Positions 30,286 to 42,812 of a stretch of DNA of 64,000 bases are shown here, in pieces (within the stretch, counting starts at the first letter, position 1; each line of letters starts with the position of its first letter). The DNA comes from Trichomonas vaginalis G3 (Eukaryota; Parabasalia; Trichomonadida; Trichomonadidae): NCBI RefSeq assembly GCF_026262505.1, contig NC_067207.1, forward strand, positions 32,704,082 through 32,768,081, given 5' to 3'. Both the position numbers and the translations under genes were made by a program. The notes beneath the pieces were generated by a model, which saw only the letters and a program-made list of their open reading frames with translations, searched no databases and was not told where the DNA came from.

Positions 30286-33200
30286 TTAAGGCTCAACGAG
30301 ATAAGTGAACATCTTTCCGCCTTTTACGTCGATTTCACCTCTTTCTTTGATATCGAAGCTCTGACCGTAAATCAATTCGTAAACAGGCCTAGAAATGTGG
30401 ACTTTCATTGGAACAACGTGATGTTCCATTTCATGTGCAATGTTAATTGCAGGGCCAAGAATTTCGAATGTTGGTTTCTCTGTTCCTATGACACCAGCAA
30501 CAATTGAGCCTCCTGTGTTTATTCCAACTCTGATTCTCAATGATTCATTTTCACTTTCATCGATTTCCAGCAATTTCTTGATGACTAAACATCCGAAATC
30601 AACAACTTCTTTTGCGTGAACAGCTGGTTGATTGATCTCATCAAAGATACCTCCAGCAGCCATGTAACAATCACCGATGCATTTAATTTTTGTCATTGTT
30701 TTATGAGCATTTGTAATTGCATCGAATTCTTTGAACATGATATTTAACATTCTCATGACATACTGTGCATCATGAGAGCCACACCATGGAGTAAATTCAA
30801 CAACATCTAAGAATAAAACAGTGACAGATTTAACAGCAAAAGAAATATTCTTTTCTCCGGCTTGAACTCTTGGAACTAACACTGGTGGTAAAATACTTGC
30901 CAACATAGAATCCGACTTCTTCTTTTCATCAGCAATTAATTTTTCATGCATAACGTTTTGTGTCTGATTAGATCCTGAGAAAATCCTTCGACCACTTACA
31001 CAAGATGAAGTGAACTCAAGATAAACTTTGTTTTTGTTTTTATCAGTGAAAACAACAGTTATTGGCTGCGAAAATACTTTATCAAGTTTATCTTCAGACA
31101 TAAATCTTTCTTCTGTGAAGAATTCCTTGAATTGTTTGTTCTCTATTTCACTTTGTTTTATATCAAACATTTCTTCAAAAGCAGTGTTAACAGTAATAAT
31201 TTTGCTTGTTTCTTCTTGACAAACAATTATTACATCGTTCAAACGACTGACGACTTCATTTGAAAACCAAACATGTTTGTCTGAAACATCTTCAGAAGTG
31301 AAATTATAATTTCCACCCAACAAATCCATGACTCTTGCATTATTCAACAAAGATTGTGGAGGACATCTCAACAACAATTTCAAACAAAACTTCAAAAGAA
31401 TGTCTTCTTTTTTGACAATTAAAATTATAACAATAGTTAACAACAAAGTTAAAACTAAGAAGATACTTGTATACATTATTTGTCTCTTGTTTTGGTTCTC
31501 TATACCACTAATAATTGTTGGAACAATTATAGCCATTGCTTTAGCAAAGAATGTTTGGAATAATTCTATTGGTCCAATTTGCCACAAATCTTGTAAATCT
31601 TTGTCTTTCGGACTTGGCCAAACTCCTTTTTGCATCATACTATAATATTTCAATATCAAAGCAGTAGCAACATAATATTGTTGATCAGATTTGAAACAAT
31701 GAACAGAGTCTGTTACAGAATCAGGAGCTTTTAGTTCTCCTGGACAAACTAATGTTTCACTTGCAACATCAATAATCGAAACCATTTCAGGGAAAGGAAC
31801 TTGTCTCGAATCAGAACCACCTAAATTAATGTTCTGGAAGTATTCAACAACCTTTGGTATTGTTTCTTTCATCCTTGAGATCTCGGAATCAATAGAAACA
31901 ACAGAATCCTTAAAAACATCATCATCTTTCGCTAAAGCAATCTTAAAAATTCTTGCAACAACACTAAACATATATGTATTACTTGCAAACAAATAATTAA
32001 TATGATAAGAGTTAAATATCAAATTATTTGCACTTGTTACATAACAATTAATAGAAACATAATAAGCCAAACAACCCAAAATAACAATAATCAAAAACAA
32101 AAACAAATTTGCAAGTTCTATAGAAGCCTTTGAAGAATAATTTGATGATTGATTCTTCTTGTCTGTTTGAATCAACATCACTGTTTTGGCTCGAAAGATT
32201 TGATGATGTATCTTTCGATTTAAATGAAGAAGAAATAGTAGAAATAACAGTTTTCGGTAAAGTTGTCATTATACTCAAAATTTCATATCTATTTCCCTTA
32301 ATTTACGGATTTGTAAATAATAAATCAAAGGGAAAATAATTATAACAAAACACAAAGCGAAATACAAACAAATATCGAAAACCAACTGTAAAGTATTATT
32401 TTGATCCATGAGGTATTGAAGCATTATCTTCAAAGAATCTCCCATTAATCTATTCGGCAAATAATTATTATTTCTTGTTGTCAAAGCATCCATTTGACTT
32501 GCAACAGAATAATCAGGATTAGTAAACGAAAGCAATTTTCCTACATGGTTAACTAACATATAACTTAATTGTGGAATATCAGATGGCTGAACAACTTTGT
32601 TTGTATTATTAAAATACAAAGTAAAATTACAATGATCAGTAGTAAATAATAATTCTCTGACTTGTTCTGTATATTTGTTTCCCAATTTAAAGGATCTCAA
32701 CTGTGACATCATCGCATTTGAACTTGATATCTTGTTTGCAATGAATTTCATCATATCACTAGTTTTAGTTGAACTTCCTAATTCATCTAAACTGAAATCT
32801 TTTATCAAATCTAAAGTATCCATCATTTTTTGTCCAGGAATTTTTGGATCATCGATGTTTCTGAACAAATATCTTCCTACTAAAGCACTTAGCATGGCCA
32901 TGTATGTTCTGGTATAAGAGATACCTTGCATAAACTCAATTGGTTGCTCAATTTCTGCTTTGTAAAATGAAAATCCTGCAATTAAAACTAATAAAGGAAT
33001 TAAAATAACAAAAATATAAGAAAATAGAGTGGATTTGTACATAAATGTGATGGCAGGTACTTTGTGGTTATCTATTTGTTTGGAGATTTGCTCTATTGCA
33101 TCTAAATTCATGACATCTTCTTCGGTGAAGTTTAATTCTTCCAAAGATTCAGATTCAGTTATTTGTTTCGTCAATCCGGAGCTGTCGACACATGCAGTAG

Positions 33201-34899
33201 GCATATTTGGATATGCTTGTATGCCTAGTTCATGTACTGTGTCGTCAATGATTGGAATTCCGCGTTGTAATTTTATTAAATTTTCACGAGCGGTTTTAGC
33301 GGCTATTGGATCTCCTTTTATGTCCTGTATGAACATTAGGTACTGTCTGAACACGAATCTGTTGTTAGGATACTGTTGTGTCAAATGTGCAATTTCGACT
33401 TCGCATTCGCTGACGTTTTCTTGAGTTCTCTTGATAGCATTAGACATTTCGTTGATGTTGTCTTGTAATACTAAGTCCCAGATGTTTCGTAGCCGGTTCT
33501 TTGTCTTCATAAAATGTTTTGATAACTTGGAAATGCGATTCTTGAGCTGTGGGGTGAATTTTGTTTCACGAGTCTTGATGACATAGCTTGTGGAGTTAAG
33601 AATGATGTCTGCTAACGTATCCTTTGACTTTAATGAGGCAACATTTTGGGCAATGAAGGCTAAAATGGGGCCAGATTCGGGATAGATAGCGACAAACTTG
33701 GCGTACAATGCCCAGATATCAACGGCTTCCTTCCATTCTGAGACAGCTAACTTGAATATGGAGAAATTCAAGCAACATGGGTGATTGAAGGAATATCCGG
33801 TGCTGAGTATCTGTTTTAGTTTGTTCTTCCTCTTGACTAGAGTGATGTCCTGTGATTCTTCGATCTCGTCGAGTAATCTGAGTTCTCTGACGCCTCTCTT
33901 TTTGATGAAAAATCCTACGCAGACAAAAGTGACAACGAGAACCGCAATCAAGCCTACGAAAAATTCTGGGCCCCATGGTCTTAGATCGAAATTCATATAT
34001 AAGTTGGCTATGCAGAGGGCAATACCTGTGATTGAGCCGGATAAAACCAAAACTTGGTGATTTCTGTTAATGTATGTACCGCAATTGAAGACTGTTGTAC
34101 TGGAATAGATATAACATATGATGGATATACCCATCATAACAGCTGATGGGTTCGGGCCGAAGTAAGATGTCAATGAGGAAACAAATGTGACTACGATCGT
34201 GGTTATAAGAAGTTTTGTTTGAGGGCTACCTTCAATGGAAGCAAATGACATCGGTCTAAATACTAAAGCAACTGAGTAACTCTTAGTAAGTATCCATAAG
34301 AAAAAGATTTCATCGATTATGGAAACAACTATCATTATAACTTCTGGTGTCCGTGTGTTAACTGCTCCACTTACAAAAGCCGATATCAACTGCGCAGTGA
34401 ATTATGCAATGATCGGAAGGCATAGGAAAGGACCAAAAGCCATGAATATTGAAAGCAGAATACATGATACTCTTGGAACCTTGGATGTAGATTTGTATAC
34501 AAAAGCAGTAATTAGTAAATAAATTCCATTGAGTATCAAAAATCCGTTGAAGGCATAGAGAATGTAAACCGCATTACCGTATCTGTATTCTAAAGGTACA
34601 ACATGGAAGAAAATGGTTAGAATGCTCACTGCAGAGTAGCTGAGTGTACCCTTTGCGAATGAGCTTGTGTTTCCTGCCATGAAGGCACCTCCCATCAACT
34701 GGAAAAATCTAAATACTGTTACTATAACATGAAAGAAGTGCATCCTTGGAGCATAGATGTCAAAATAGTTGAATAGAGAGGTAAGGGAATCAATGACTCT
34801 ATAGGAAAGAGGAATATCAATGAGACATGAGTACTTTGACATCGCACTTGTAGCTATTTCAGTGGAAAGAGCAGTGCTCGTTGGTTGGGTTTCTTCCAT
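30286..34899 (-). pseudogene. Polytopic membrane PAS-cyclase (class III adenylyl/guanylyl cyclase), interrupted
   Basis: One gene of about 1,530 codons reading leftwards from ATG 34899, which follows a TTCATTTG initiator. Order: several membrane segments, a soluble helical middle (about 33,850-33,030), two further membrane-flanked extracellular regions, a PAS-like domain (about 31,270-31,000), a short signalling helix, and a class III cyclase domain at the end. The cyclase keeps both metal Asp residues (FLDVVEF, IGDCY) and the adenine-type Lys (KIKCIGD), but the usual transition-state Arg after the NxA motif is Glu (INIAHEME). The reading frame is interrupted by TAA at 34402 and by two frame changes near 32,275 and 32,180. 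All remaining pieces keep good coding quality, so breakage is recent or an assembly artefact. Confidence 0.75.
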
Positions 34900-36886
34900 T
34901 CGATCAAATGAATTGAAAACATAAGAGTCAATTCAAAAATATTTTGAATAGAATTTGAAAACAGGTCAACTATTGATCGGGATTTAATGATGATATAATA
35001 TGTCGATACTTAATTAATTTTTTATTAGAAGGTAATCAAATCGAAAAGAAATATTGAAAGATAATAATGAAAATATAGAGGAAAGTCTATATGGCATAAT
35101 TTGAGGTATTGTGGCGCGAATTGCAAATTTCAAATTTAACTTAATTTGAAATTTTTGAATAGATTATCAAAACTGATTTTTGTAAGAAGAAAACAGTTAT
35201 CAACAAACAGCTCTTTATTGTGATGTGGAATAAGAAAAGAGCATCAAAAAAACCTAACGTTGATATCCCAAAATAACCAAGTTCACAAAAAATAAACATT
35301 CAAAATTTTCAATAAAAATAATAAAAAATCAAAGTATACGAAGTGGTTAATGAACTGATGATGATATTAAGAAACGATAAAGCAAGGATTAATTGAAATT
35401 TTAAAGGGGCATTAAAAATGTAAGAGAGAGCTATAATAATAATAGATATATCATGATAGATTCTACTCTCAAAAAAATTCAAAACAATTTTTGAATGAAT
35501 TTATCAAAAAAATTCAGTTGAATCTTCATGATTGACTAGTGTTGCAACCATATGTATCATCAATTAAGCCCGAAATTTATACAGCTTGTAATTTGAAAGG
35601 AAAAATATTTTAAAAGCTCAAAATTTGAAAATAGAATCTATTGGCTATTAGTATTTTAAGGATTGCATTAATTATGTTATTAATAAATTGAAAGGAGTTT
35701 TTCTAAAAAAAAATAAGAAACTAAAAAAAATCTTTTGTGATAATAGACATATGTAAAAACATAAGTTCCTCTCAAAATAAACGTTTAAAAGAATTCATTA
35801 TTCACTTCGTAATTGCATTCATATAAAAAATATTGCGTAAACTAATATTATATTTTTTACCCGTTCGAATTTCAATTTTCAAATTTTGAAGTCTTTTTTA
35901 CAACTCTCAGTTTTCATCATATTATATTTCGTCTCGATTATTCTCCAACCCATATTTAATGCTTCTTAAATATATATTTTCCATATGGATTATAAGTTAA
36001 AACGTTTTTTTGGTTCAATTCTTCAAGTACTCAAATCTTCAGCAAAATTACATATAGTTTCAAATAAGCAAAGCTTACTTTTAAAAAACACATAACATTT
36101 GCTTGAAAGTTCAAATTAGATTTACGGGTAATTTGAATAAAAATCTAAATTATTTCATTAATATACTTTTGCAATTCCACCTATATTCTGCAAAAAGCAT
36201 TTTATTTCAAAAAGATTCAATACAAAAAATTAGTTTGTTCCCTTAAAAATCATAAGCTTTCCATTTCTATTCAATAGGGAAGAACAACGCATGTATTCAA
36301 CTTTATGAGGAATAAAATATAATATTTTGGATCATTTGAAATTAATTATCAAATTAAATATACTAAAAATATGTGCTTTCTTCCTTTCCTCTTCAAAAAA
36401 ATATATTTCGAAATTCAATTATATTAAAAATCATACTCATTCCATTAAATAAACTTCAATAAATCAACAGCAGAACATAGTATCATCAATCACACACTAA
36501 ATATATATATATATTATTGATAATATATTTTTAATTTAGTAATTAGTCTAATAAGAAAATAATAACAATTGAATACATTTACTATGATAAAATGATACCA
36601 ATGATGAATTACAAAAATATTATATTTTGACCCAAGGAATCTCAGCAAAATTTGATCAGATTTCCTTTCAAAAATGGTGATTGGAATAAAATTTCTGATG
36701 AACACATTATCAATGAAATTTGATTTAATCGCATCAAATTGTCACAAAAAAAAATATACGCTATTTTACTGTTAGCATTATCTAGATCAACTCTTGAATA
36801 AATAAATAAAAAATATCATTGATGATTATCGAAAAAAAAAGAATAACCGAAATATTTTACTAATCAATCAGAGTAACATGCAATAG
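34900..36886. other. Two-kilobase AT-rich spacer
   Basis: No frame, RNA gene or repeat that I can support. It lies between the start of the leftward cyclase gene and the end of the leftward transporter gene. Confidence 0.5.
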
Positions 36887-38134
36887 TCACAAGGGATCGT
36901 CAGATGAAACATCGTCCATCTTTCCCTCTTTCTTACTTTCTTCTTCACTTTCATTGTCTAAGACAGCCTTATCTCTCAAATCGAGATTTCTGACAACAAT
37001 GAAACCGAAAATCAAAGAGAGAACCATTATGCAAGCGAAGAATAAGAAAGCGAAACCGAGGGACATCTTCTCTTGTAATGTTGGCCAGATTGCGTTAATT
37101 CCTGCAGTCAAAGCCCAGTTGATAGCGACGATGATGGCCATTGCTGTTGATCTGAATTGTGGCTCTAAAAGAACCGTTGCTCTAGCAAATGGGATTGGTC
37201 CATTGCCCATACCATATGATAACATATGTAAGAACAATCCCAAAAGGAAAACCCATGTTGGAAGATTGAGTTTCTGATGGCAGCACATCAAAACGAAGGC
37301 AATCATTTCACCTGCAGCCGAAATCTCCCACATGATGAAGTTTCCGACTTTATCAACAATGAAAGCAAAGATTAATGTTGTTACAAGCTGAGTTGCTGTT
37401 GCATAGATGCCCATCTTGTGTCCTTTGTCTCCCAAATTGGCTCTGTTTAATATTTCGCCTAAGTTTGACATAACTGGCTGAATTCCAGAGAATTGGAGGA
37501 AGAACATGAACAAGAAAGCAATGAATAGCTCTTTGTGGTACTTGCATGTTGCGCAGACTGTTGCTCTCTGTGTTGATTGTGGCTTTTCGGGGATGAAAAG
37601 AATACCAATGCAGAGAACAATGTTTGGAACTGAGCAAATGAACGCAACTTTTCTGAAGTTATTGAGTTGAGCGCCAATGATTGTAACGGTGAGGAAACCA
37701 ATGGCATTAGCAATCTGATTGATGAAGCCAAAGAAGTACTTCTTGTTATCTGGAGCAATTTCGGCTAAAAATGGAGAAACAAATGTGGTGTACAGACCGA
37801 TGGATGAGCATGACATGCACCTGAACGTGAACAACATTCATTTCTTCTCTGTTAATCCAAGGATAATCCATGTTATGGATGCATATAAAGCTGCACAAAA
37901 ACCGGCTTTTCTTTTGCCATAGGCGACAACGAAAGGATTGATAAACATGGAGCAGAATGAGGCGCACAGTAGTCCGCCAATGTTAAAGAATAGTTTTTCT
38001 GTTGAATTTAAATTAAATTCTTCAACAACTTCGTTGGTCGTAAAGCTAGGGTAAACCATGCCGAAGCCAACATTGATAGCTCCCATAGCCAATATAAGGG
38101 CACATATATATGGATTAGGAATCGTCCAAGCCAT
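36887..38134 (-). pseudogene. Sugar-transporter-like MFS gene with one internal TGA
   Basis: From ATG 38134 to the stop at 36887 the frame is continuous (416 codons) but for a TGA at 37838-37840. The protein has about twelve membrane segments. Sugar-porter marks include RCMSCSSIGLYTTFVSPFLAEIAP after segment four, a PEK motif at the central loop (FIPEKPQS) and GNGPIPFARATVLLEPQFRSTA before segment eleven. The tail is acidic and cytosolic. TGG to TGA (Trp lost between TEKK and MLFTF) is the likely change, as Trp or a large residue suits that place. Downstream of the stop an ATG exists, but a half transporter would not work. This is a decayed gene or a base error. Confidence 0.7.
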
Positions 38135-39019
38135 GAAAAATTATGTAAAAAATAATGATTTTTCAATATCTGACACCATAAAATGATAAAATATGATTAT
38201 ATAATGGAATGCAACATTTGTTTTTCAAAATTGTTTTTTTCTCCAGAAAGAACTCACTCAATCCATTTGTAGATACATTGAATAATTGAATATTGTAAAT
38301 TCTATATGGCATTCAATTTTTACGAGATTTAAATAGAGAAAACGATGAACTTCTGATCACAAATATGATGCCTTTTCACTATCAATTGTCTCAATAATTC
38401 ACTGTGAATCTTTTCACAACCCATCAAAATGAAATTTTGAAAGAAAGCAATATGAAATGATAAAGGAGCTAAAAGAGAAAACTTTAACAATTTTTAAATT
38501 AATTCAAAATTTACCGAATTTTTGAAAAACAATTCAAAAAAATAAAATAAACTGCACAGAACTAATATGAAGCAAATGTGCTCATGTTGTATTAAATTTC
38601 CAAACTTGTGAGGAACGTATTGTCCAAGATGAACATTCGATGAAATACTGGCTTGCTGTTATTATTTAAAGTCATATTTTGTAGTCATCTTATAAAATGG
38701 TCGATTTAAAACAAAATGTGAAATCTATTTCAAAAGAAATGACAATCGACTCTTTATATTGCAATAGGTTGATAAACAAATCCATCTGCATGATTCTTTT
38801 CGAATTATATGGCTTTACAATTATTTATTTCCGTCATTCCTTTATACTCTTCCAAAAAGTGTCTTTATAGTTTTATTTTCAATAGTTTACATCTCTGAAT
38901 TTGAAAAGAAAAATATATGAGGATATCAATATCTGGATATTAATAATTTGAAAGGATGTAAATTTTATTCGACCAAATAAATTTTCTTTCAAAATCAAAA
39001 TTTGACAGAATCATATTAA
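38135..39019. other. Intergenic spacer between divergent genes
   Basis: Nearly 0.9 kb of AT-rich DNA. Initiator-like TCATTATTT lies about 26 bases before the transporter ATG, and TCATATT lies 9 bases before the VOC gene ATG. Nothing else is seen. Confidence 0.5.
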
Positions 39020-39382
39020 ATGAAAATTGATCACATTGGTGTGTACGTAAAGGACTTAATTGCATCTAGAGACTTTTATGTTAAGTACTTCAATGCAACA
39101 TCCAATGATGGTTATCATAATCCAAAGACTGGATTTAGAAGTTACTTTGTTACTCTCGAAAATGGATCAAGAATAGAATTGATGAATCGTGCAGAAAGTG
39201 TTGATCGCAATGATATTGGTGATGATATTGGATTTGTTTCTTTTGCAATCAAAATATCTGATCCTGAAAGAAAGAAGCAAATTGCGGCCAATTTAAGCAA
39301 TGATGGATTTAATGTCGAAAACACAGGAGATAATACAATTGTTTATGATCCAAATGGATACAAAATTGAACTTATTTGTTAA
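39020..39382 (+). CDS. VOC-superfamily (glyoxalase/dioxygenase fold) protein, 120 aa
   Basis: A single VOC module made of two beta-alpha-beta-beta-beta units. Visible marks are the opening KIDHIGVYVKDLIASRDFYVKYF, with a possible metal His at residue 5, the RIELM strand with a Glu (about 52), the second-unit FVSFAI (where a His would be usual) and the closing YDPNGYKIELIC with a Glu. It may be a small-molecule lyase, isomerase or resistance-type protein; the substrate cannot be told. The start has a TCATAT initiator 9 bases upstream, typical of trichomonads. It converges with a second VOC gene 88 bases away. Bacterial origin by transfer is plausible for this pair. Confidence 0.8.
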   Translation: MKIDHIGVYVKDLIASRDFYVKYFNATSNDGYHNPKTGFRSYFVTLENGSRIELMNRAESVDRNDIGDDIGFVSFAIKISDPERKKQIAANLSNDGFNVENTGDNTIVYDPNGYKIELIC

Positions 39383-39470
39383 ATAAAAAATTCATTGTTT
39401 ATTCAATAATGACTATTTAGTAAAATACAATATATTAAAGTAATAAAAAGCATTTTTAGATACAATATAT

Positions 39471-39842
39471 TTAAACTGTAATCTCGATTTGATTCTTTTC
39501 ATCGTCATAAAATGCACTTTCATAATAGCCATCATCTGTTCTTCTTGGGCCAGAAATTACTGTATATCCACTAGCTTTAACTTTGGCTGTAATTTCGTCA
39601 ACTTTTGATTCACTTCCTACGCTAAAAGCAATATGATGGATACCTTTATAAAACATTTGATTAGGTCTTTCATCCTTTCCTTTATTTTCAACATAAACTA
39701 AAATTAATTCAATTCTATTTTCAAATCTGAGAGTAGCTTTGCCATCAATAATTGATTTTTCCTTAACATCCAAAAAGTTTGTGAAAAATGCTACTTCTTT
39801 TTCAAGATCTGAAACATTTAGCCTGATTGATTTGACTTCCAT
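39471..39842 (-). CDS. VOC-superfamily protein, 123 aa
   Basis: I chose ATG 39842 (MEVKSIRLNVSDLEKEVAFF). Marks of the fold are the RIELILVYVE strand, GIHHIAFSVGSE with a His pair at the start of the second unit, and the closing YDDEKNQIEITV with a Glu. It resembles glyoxalase-like and fosfomycin-type proteins in length (one module of about 120 residues), so it would act as a dimer. It is only distantly similar to the 39020 protein, so the pair is not a recent tandem copy. Substrate unknown. Confidence 0.8.
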   Translation of the reverse strand: MEVKSIRLNVSDLEKEVAFFTNFLDVKEKSIIDGKATLRFENRIELILVYVENKGKDERPNQMFYKGIHHIAFSVGSESKVDEITAKVKASGYTVISGPRRTDDGYYESAFYDDEKNQIEITV

Positions 39843-40515
39843 CAAATAAAATATTCAAAATGTTCGTAAAGCATTCAAAATTACAAATCACTTTACTTAT
39901 TGTTGGAAACGTTCGTTATGTAATTTTAATTCTATTTGTTTCTTTGGTCTGACAAAATTTGAAGACTCTCTCAAATGATTTCAGAAAAAACATTGGAAAT
40001 GAGAAAATTTTCATTATGAGCATTCGTTAAAATGGATATTCATCCATGCATATTTGTGTCTGTGAATAATGATTATTAAAATTGAATTCATATATGAATA
40101 TGTATATGATATAGAATGCTCCCTTGATACATGTATGTTGATTTGATATAGTTAGTATATATCAATATAACAAAATAACAATTTTTTTTATCTAATTAAG
40201 AATTAAAATCATTGAATGTATTGTACTAATGCTTAGCAACTGATCTTATTATGGTTTATATCAAATTATTTCATATAATTTGAATCCTTTATCTATAAAT
40301 TTTATAAACCAATTTTTGACAGCCAAGCGAATTATTTTAGAAATTTCATTTAAAACAATTACAATATTATTGCTGATATTATTTTCAAAAGCGATAAAGA
40401 CTTATCGTGAATTGAAAAGAGTTCAATTCCTGACCAAAGCCCCATCAAAAATTCTGAAGAAAAAACCGATAAAAATTTTCATTCAATACTAACACTTCAT
40501 TTTCTATCATAAAAC
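39843..40515. other. Spacer with initiator of the HAD gene
   Basis: AT-rich, no gene. TTCATTTTC near 40496-40504, a trichomonad-type initiator, lies about 18 bases before the ATG of the HAD gene. A 70-residue frame ending near 40492 lacks an ATG and is not accepted. Confidence 0.5.
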
Positions 40516-41190
40516 ATGGCTAAGAAGATCATCAAAGCATGTATATTCGATCTTGATGGTACAGTAATGGATAGTATGCCAATTTATTGGTCAACAATGG
40601 AAGAAGTTGCAAAAGATAAATTCACTCCAGAGTTTAAAGCAACACTTAATGGTCGTCTTGATACAGAAGTTGCAGAAATCATGGCACAAAAGTATAAACA
40701 CTTCGGTAATGCTCAAGGATACTTTGCTGCTAGAGATGCCATTCTTAATGAAAGATTAAAGAACTGTCCGCTCGTAAAAGGCATAAAAAGAATTGTAAAT
40801 AAGTTACATGATATGGGAATTCCAATGGCAATTGGAACAAGTACTCCAGAAGACGCATTTGAACTCAAAACAGCAAAACACGCTGAATTTTTCAAGAATT
40901 TCAAGGCCAAAGTAACTGGAAGTGATGTTAAAGAAGGAAAACCAAATCCTGCTGTCTTCTTACGCGCCTTACAAGGAATTGGAGGCGATATCAAGCCAGA
41001 AAACGTTCTTATTTTTGAAGATGCTTATCTTGGCTGTGTTGCTGCAAAGAGAGCTGGAATGAATGCTGTTATGCTTCACGCTGATAATTCAAACATCCAA
41101 GAAAGCTTCAAACAATACGAATTAACTGATACTCGTACTGTTGAAAGCTGGGATGAATTTAATTTTGATGACTATGTTTTTGAAAAGTAA
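40516..41190 (+). CDS. HAD-superfamily phosphatase (HDHD1/phosphoglucomutase-like)
   Basis: A 224-residue HAD hydrolase with a cap domain. Motif I is FDLDGTVMDSMPIYW (nucleophile and acid Asp, residues about 11 and 13), motif II is IGTST, motif III is the Lys in DVKEGKPNPAVFLRAL (about 140), and motif IV is LIFEDAYLGCVAAKRAGM. A helical cap lies between motifs I and II. This arrangement is shared with pseudouridine-5'-phosphatase, sugar-phosphate phosphatases and beta-phosphoglucomutase; the substrate is not decided by sequence. Length is normal and the frame is clean. It is probably cytosolic. Confidence 0.9.
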   Translation: MAKKIIKACIFDLDGTVMDSMPIYWSTMEEVAKDKFTPEFKATLNGRLDTEVAEIMAQKYKHFGNAQGYFAARDAILNERLKNCPLVKGIKRIVNKLHDMGIPMAIGTSTPEDAFELKTAKHAEFFKNFKAKVTGSDVKEGKPNPAVFLRALQGIGGDIKPENVLIFEDAYLGCVAAKRAGMNAVMLHADNSNIQESFKQYELTDTRTVESWDEFNFDDYVFEK

Positions 41191-41564
41191 AAACCTGATT
41201 TTTCACTGTTGAATAACTTCAAACTCTCTTTATTTTTTATTCTCATTATATTACTTGGAAAAATCATTTGGCATAACATGGCTTTGAAGATTTTCAACAT
41301 ATTCTGAAGAAGTTAATCAGTTAATGCATACATCTTACAGCATAACTAATCATGCAAAGAAAAATACTCTTGAAATAAGTTGACTATGATAAAGTTCATA
41401 TAGATTTCGCTTAGTATTCATAGTACTTTATATTATAATAGTTAATATGATTGAAATAATATTTTTAAAATTTCAATTCTGATAGGAGTAACCAGTATAA
41501 GATACACTTCCATTGATATGTAAATGGTGTTTGATTGACTATTTGTCATTTCACTTAATTGTTA
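41191..41564. other. Short AT-rich spacer
   Basis: Nothing supported apart from a TTCACTTAATTG initiator-like stretch just before the next ATG. Confidence 0.5.
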
Positions 41565-42812
41565 ATGGAATCGAAAGATCAACCTCTAAAAGTTTATAAT
41601 GAATTAATGGAAAAGTTTCAAGATTGTGCAGATCTTTATGATACCTTGTATACCCTTAGTGTCGAACAAGATATTGAATCATTATTTCAGAAAATCCAAG
41701 ATATATTAATTGAAAAACATAAAATTCCTACAAGTTACATTATAAAATCTCTTAGTAATGCATCACTGTACCACGAAATTGCATTGCCGGTTTATTGGGA
41801 ACTTGCTAAAAAAATATACGAAATTAATACACCTTTTCTTAAACCTTCTGATTTTTCTTCCAGATTTAAAGCACTTCTTTGCAAACAATATAATTTCGGC
41901 TGGACAATACACTCATATAAAAATCTAGAAATTGAAGAAATATTGCATCCATTCAAAGACAATGAAATCATGCAATCAATCATGTCTGGTGACATTGAAG
42001 AGTTTCGAAAGCTAGCTCGGTGTGAAAACTTTGATATTAATGCACATTTTGCTCTTAGTAAATACGTACAAAGAAATTTAATCGAATATTGTTCTTATTA
42101 TGGATCCCAGAAAATTTTCAAGTTTTTGATTTCAAATGGAGCAAAAATCACTGAAAAATGCATGGAATTGAGTTTTCTAGGAAGAAACAAAGATATTCTC
42201 ACAGAGATAATCAATGCATCTGGTTTCCAGTTCAATAATAATTGTTTGATTAATTCAATTATTTCTCATAACATTGATTTAGTTATTTTCTTGAAAAATA
42301 ATACTGATTTGACTTATGACATTAAATATCTATATCAATATAACAATTATAGATTGTTTTTCATAGATATTGACAAAAACAAAAATGATTATTATTATTT
42401 ATCAAGATTATTTACAATTTCTCCCTATTTCTTTTTAACAGAACTTGTTGATTATATTTATAACATGTTCTTCGAGCATTGCAATGGATATCCCTTTGAT
42501 ATTAATCTAATAAACGATGAATCATTATCGCATAAAAATATTATTCATTCAGCTGCTGAATGTAATAATTTAGAAATTGTTAAAATGCTTCTTGATCTTG
42601 GAGTTGACATAGATTTATGTGATGATGATGGTTGGTCACCTCTTATTTATGCAGTTTATTATAATAGCTATGAAATTGTCGATTTCTTGAATTCCCGAGG
42701 TTGTAACAGAAATATTAAAAACAGCAATAATGAAACAGCAGATGATTTTGCAAAATATCTAAGTAACAAAGAAACTCTTGAAGTCCTCAAAAAGCACCCA
42801 AGAAATGATTAG
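41565..42812 (+). CDS. Ankyrin-repeat protein with DUF3447-type region
   Basis: The ATG at 41565 opens MESKDQPLKVYNELMEKF. The N-terminal 110 residues are the helical region that precedes ankyrins in hundreds of trichomonad proteins, and about 140-260 resemble DUF3447 (DIEEFRKLARCENFDINAHFA, YCSYYGSQKIFKFLISNGAKIT). Two clear ankyrin repeats close the protein (about 325-390): NIIHSAAECNNLEIVKMLLDLGVDIDLCDDDGWS in two overlapping halves, then PLIYAVYYNSYEIVDFLNSRGC. Probably a cytosolic protein-protein adaptor; the partner is unknown. The frame is intact at 415 residues. Confidence 0.85.
   Translation: MESKDQPLKVYNELMEKFQDCADLYDTLYTLSVEQDIESLFQKIQDILIEKHKIPTSYIIKSLSNASLYHEIALPVYWELAKKIYEINTPFLKPSDFSSRFKALLCKQYNFGWTIHSYKNLEIEEILHPFKDNEIMQSIMSGDIEEFRKLARCENFDINAHFALSKYVQRNLIEYCSYYGSQKIFKFLISNGAKITEKCMELSFLGRNKDILTEIINASGFQFNNNCLINSIISHNIDLVIFLKNNTDLTYDIKYLYQYNNYRLFFIDIDKNKNDYYYLSRLFTISPYFFLTELVDYIYNMFFEHCNGYPFDINLINDESLSHKNIIHSAAECNNLEIVKMLLDLGVDIDLCDDDGWSPLIYAVYYNSYEIVDFLNSRGCNRNIKNSNNETADDFAKYLSNKETLEVLKKHPRND

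Noticed and set aside
40280-40492. 70-codon frame with a hydrophobic stretch before the HAD gene
   Set aside because: It has no ATG and normal AT-rich spacer composition.
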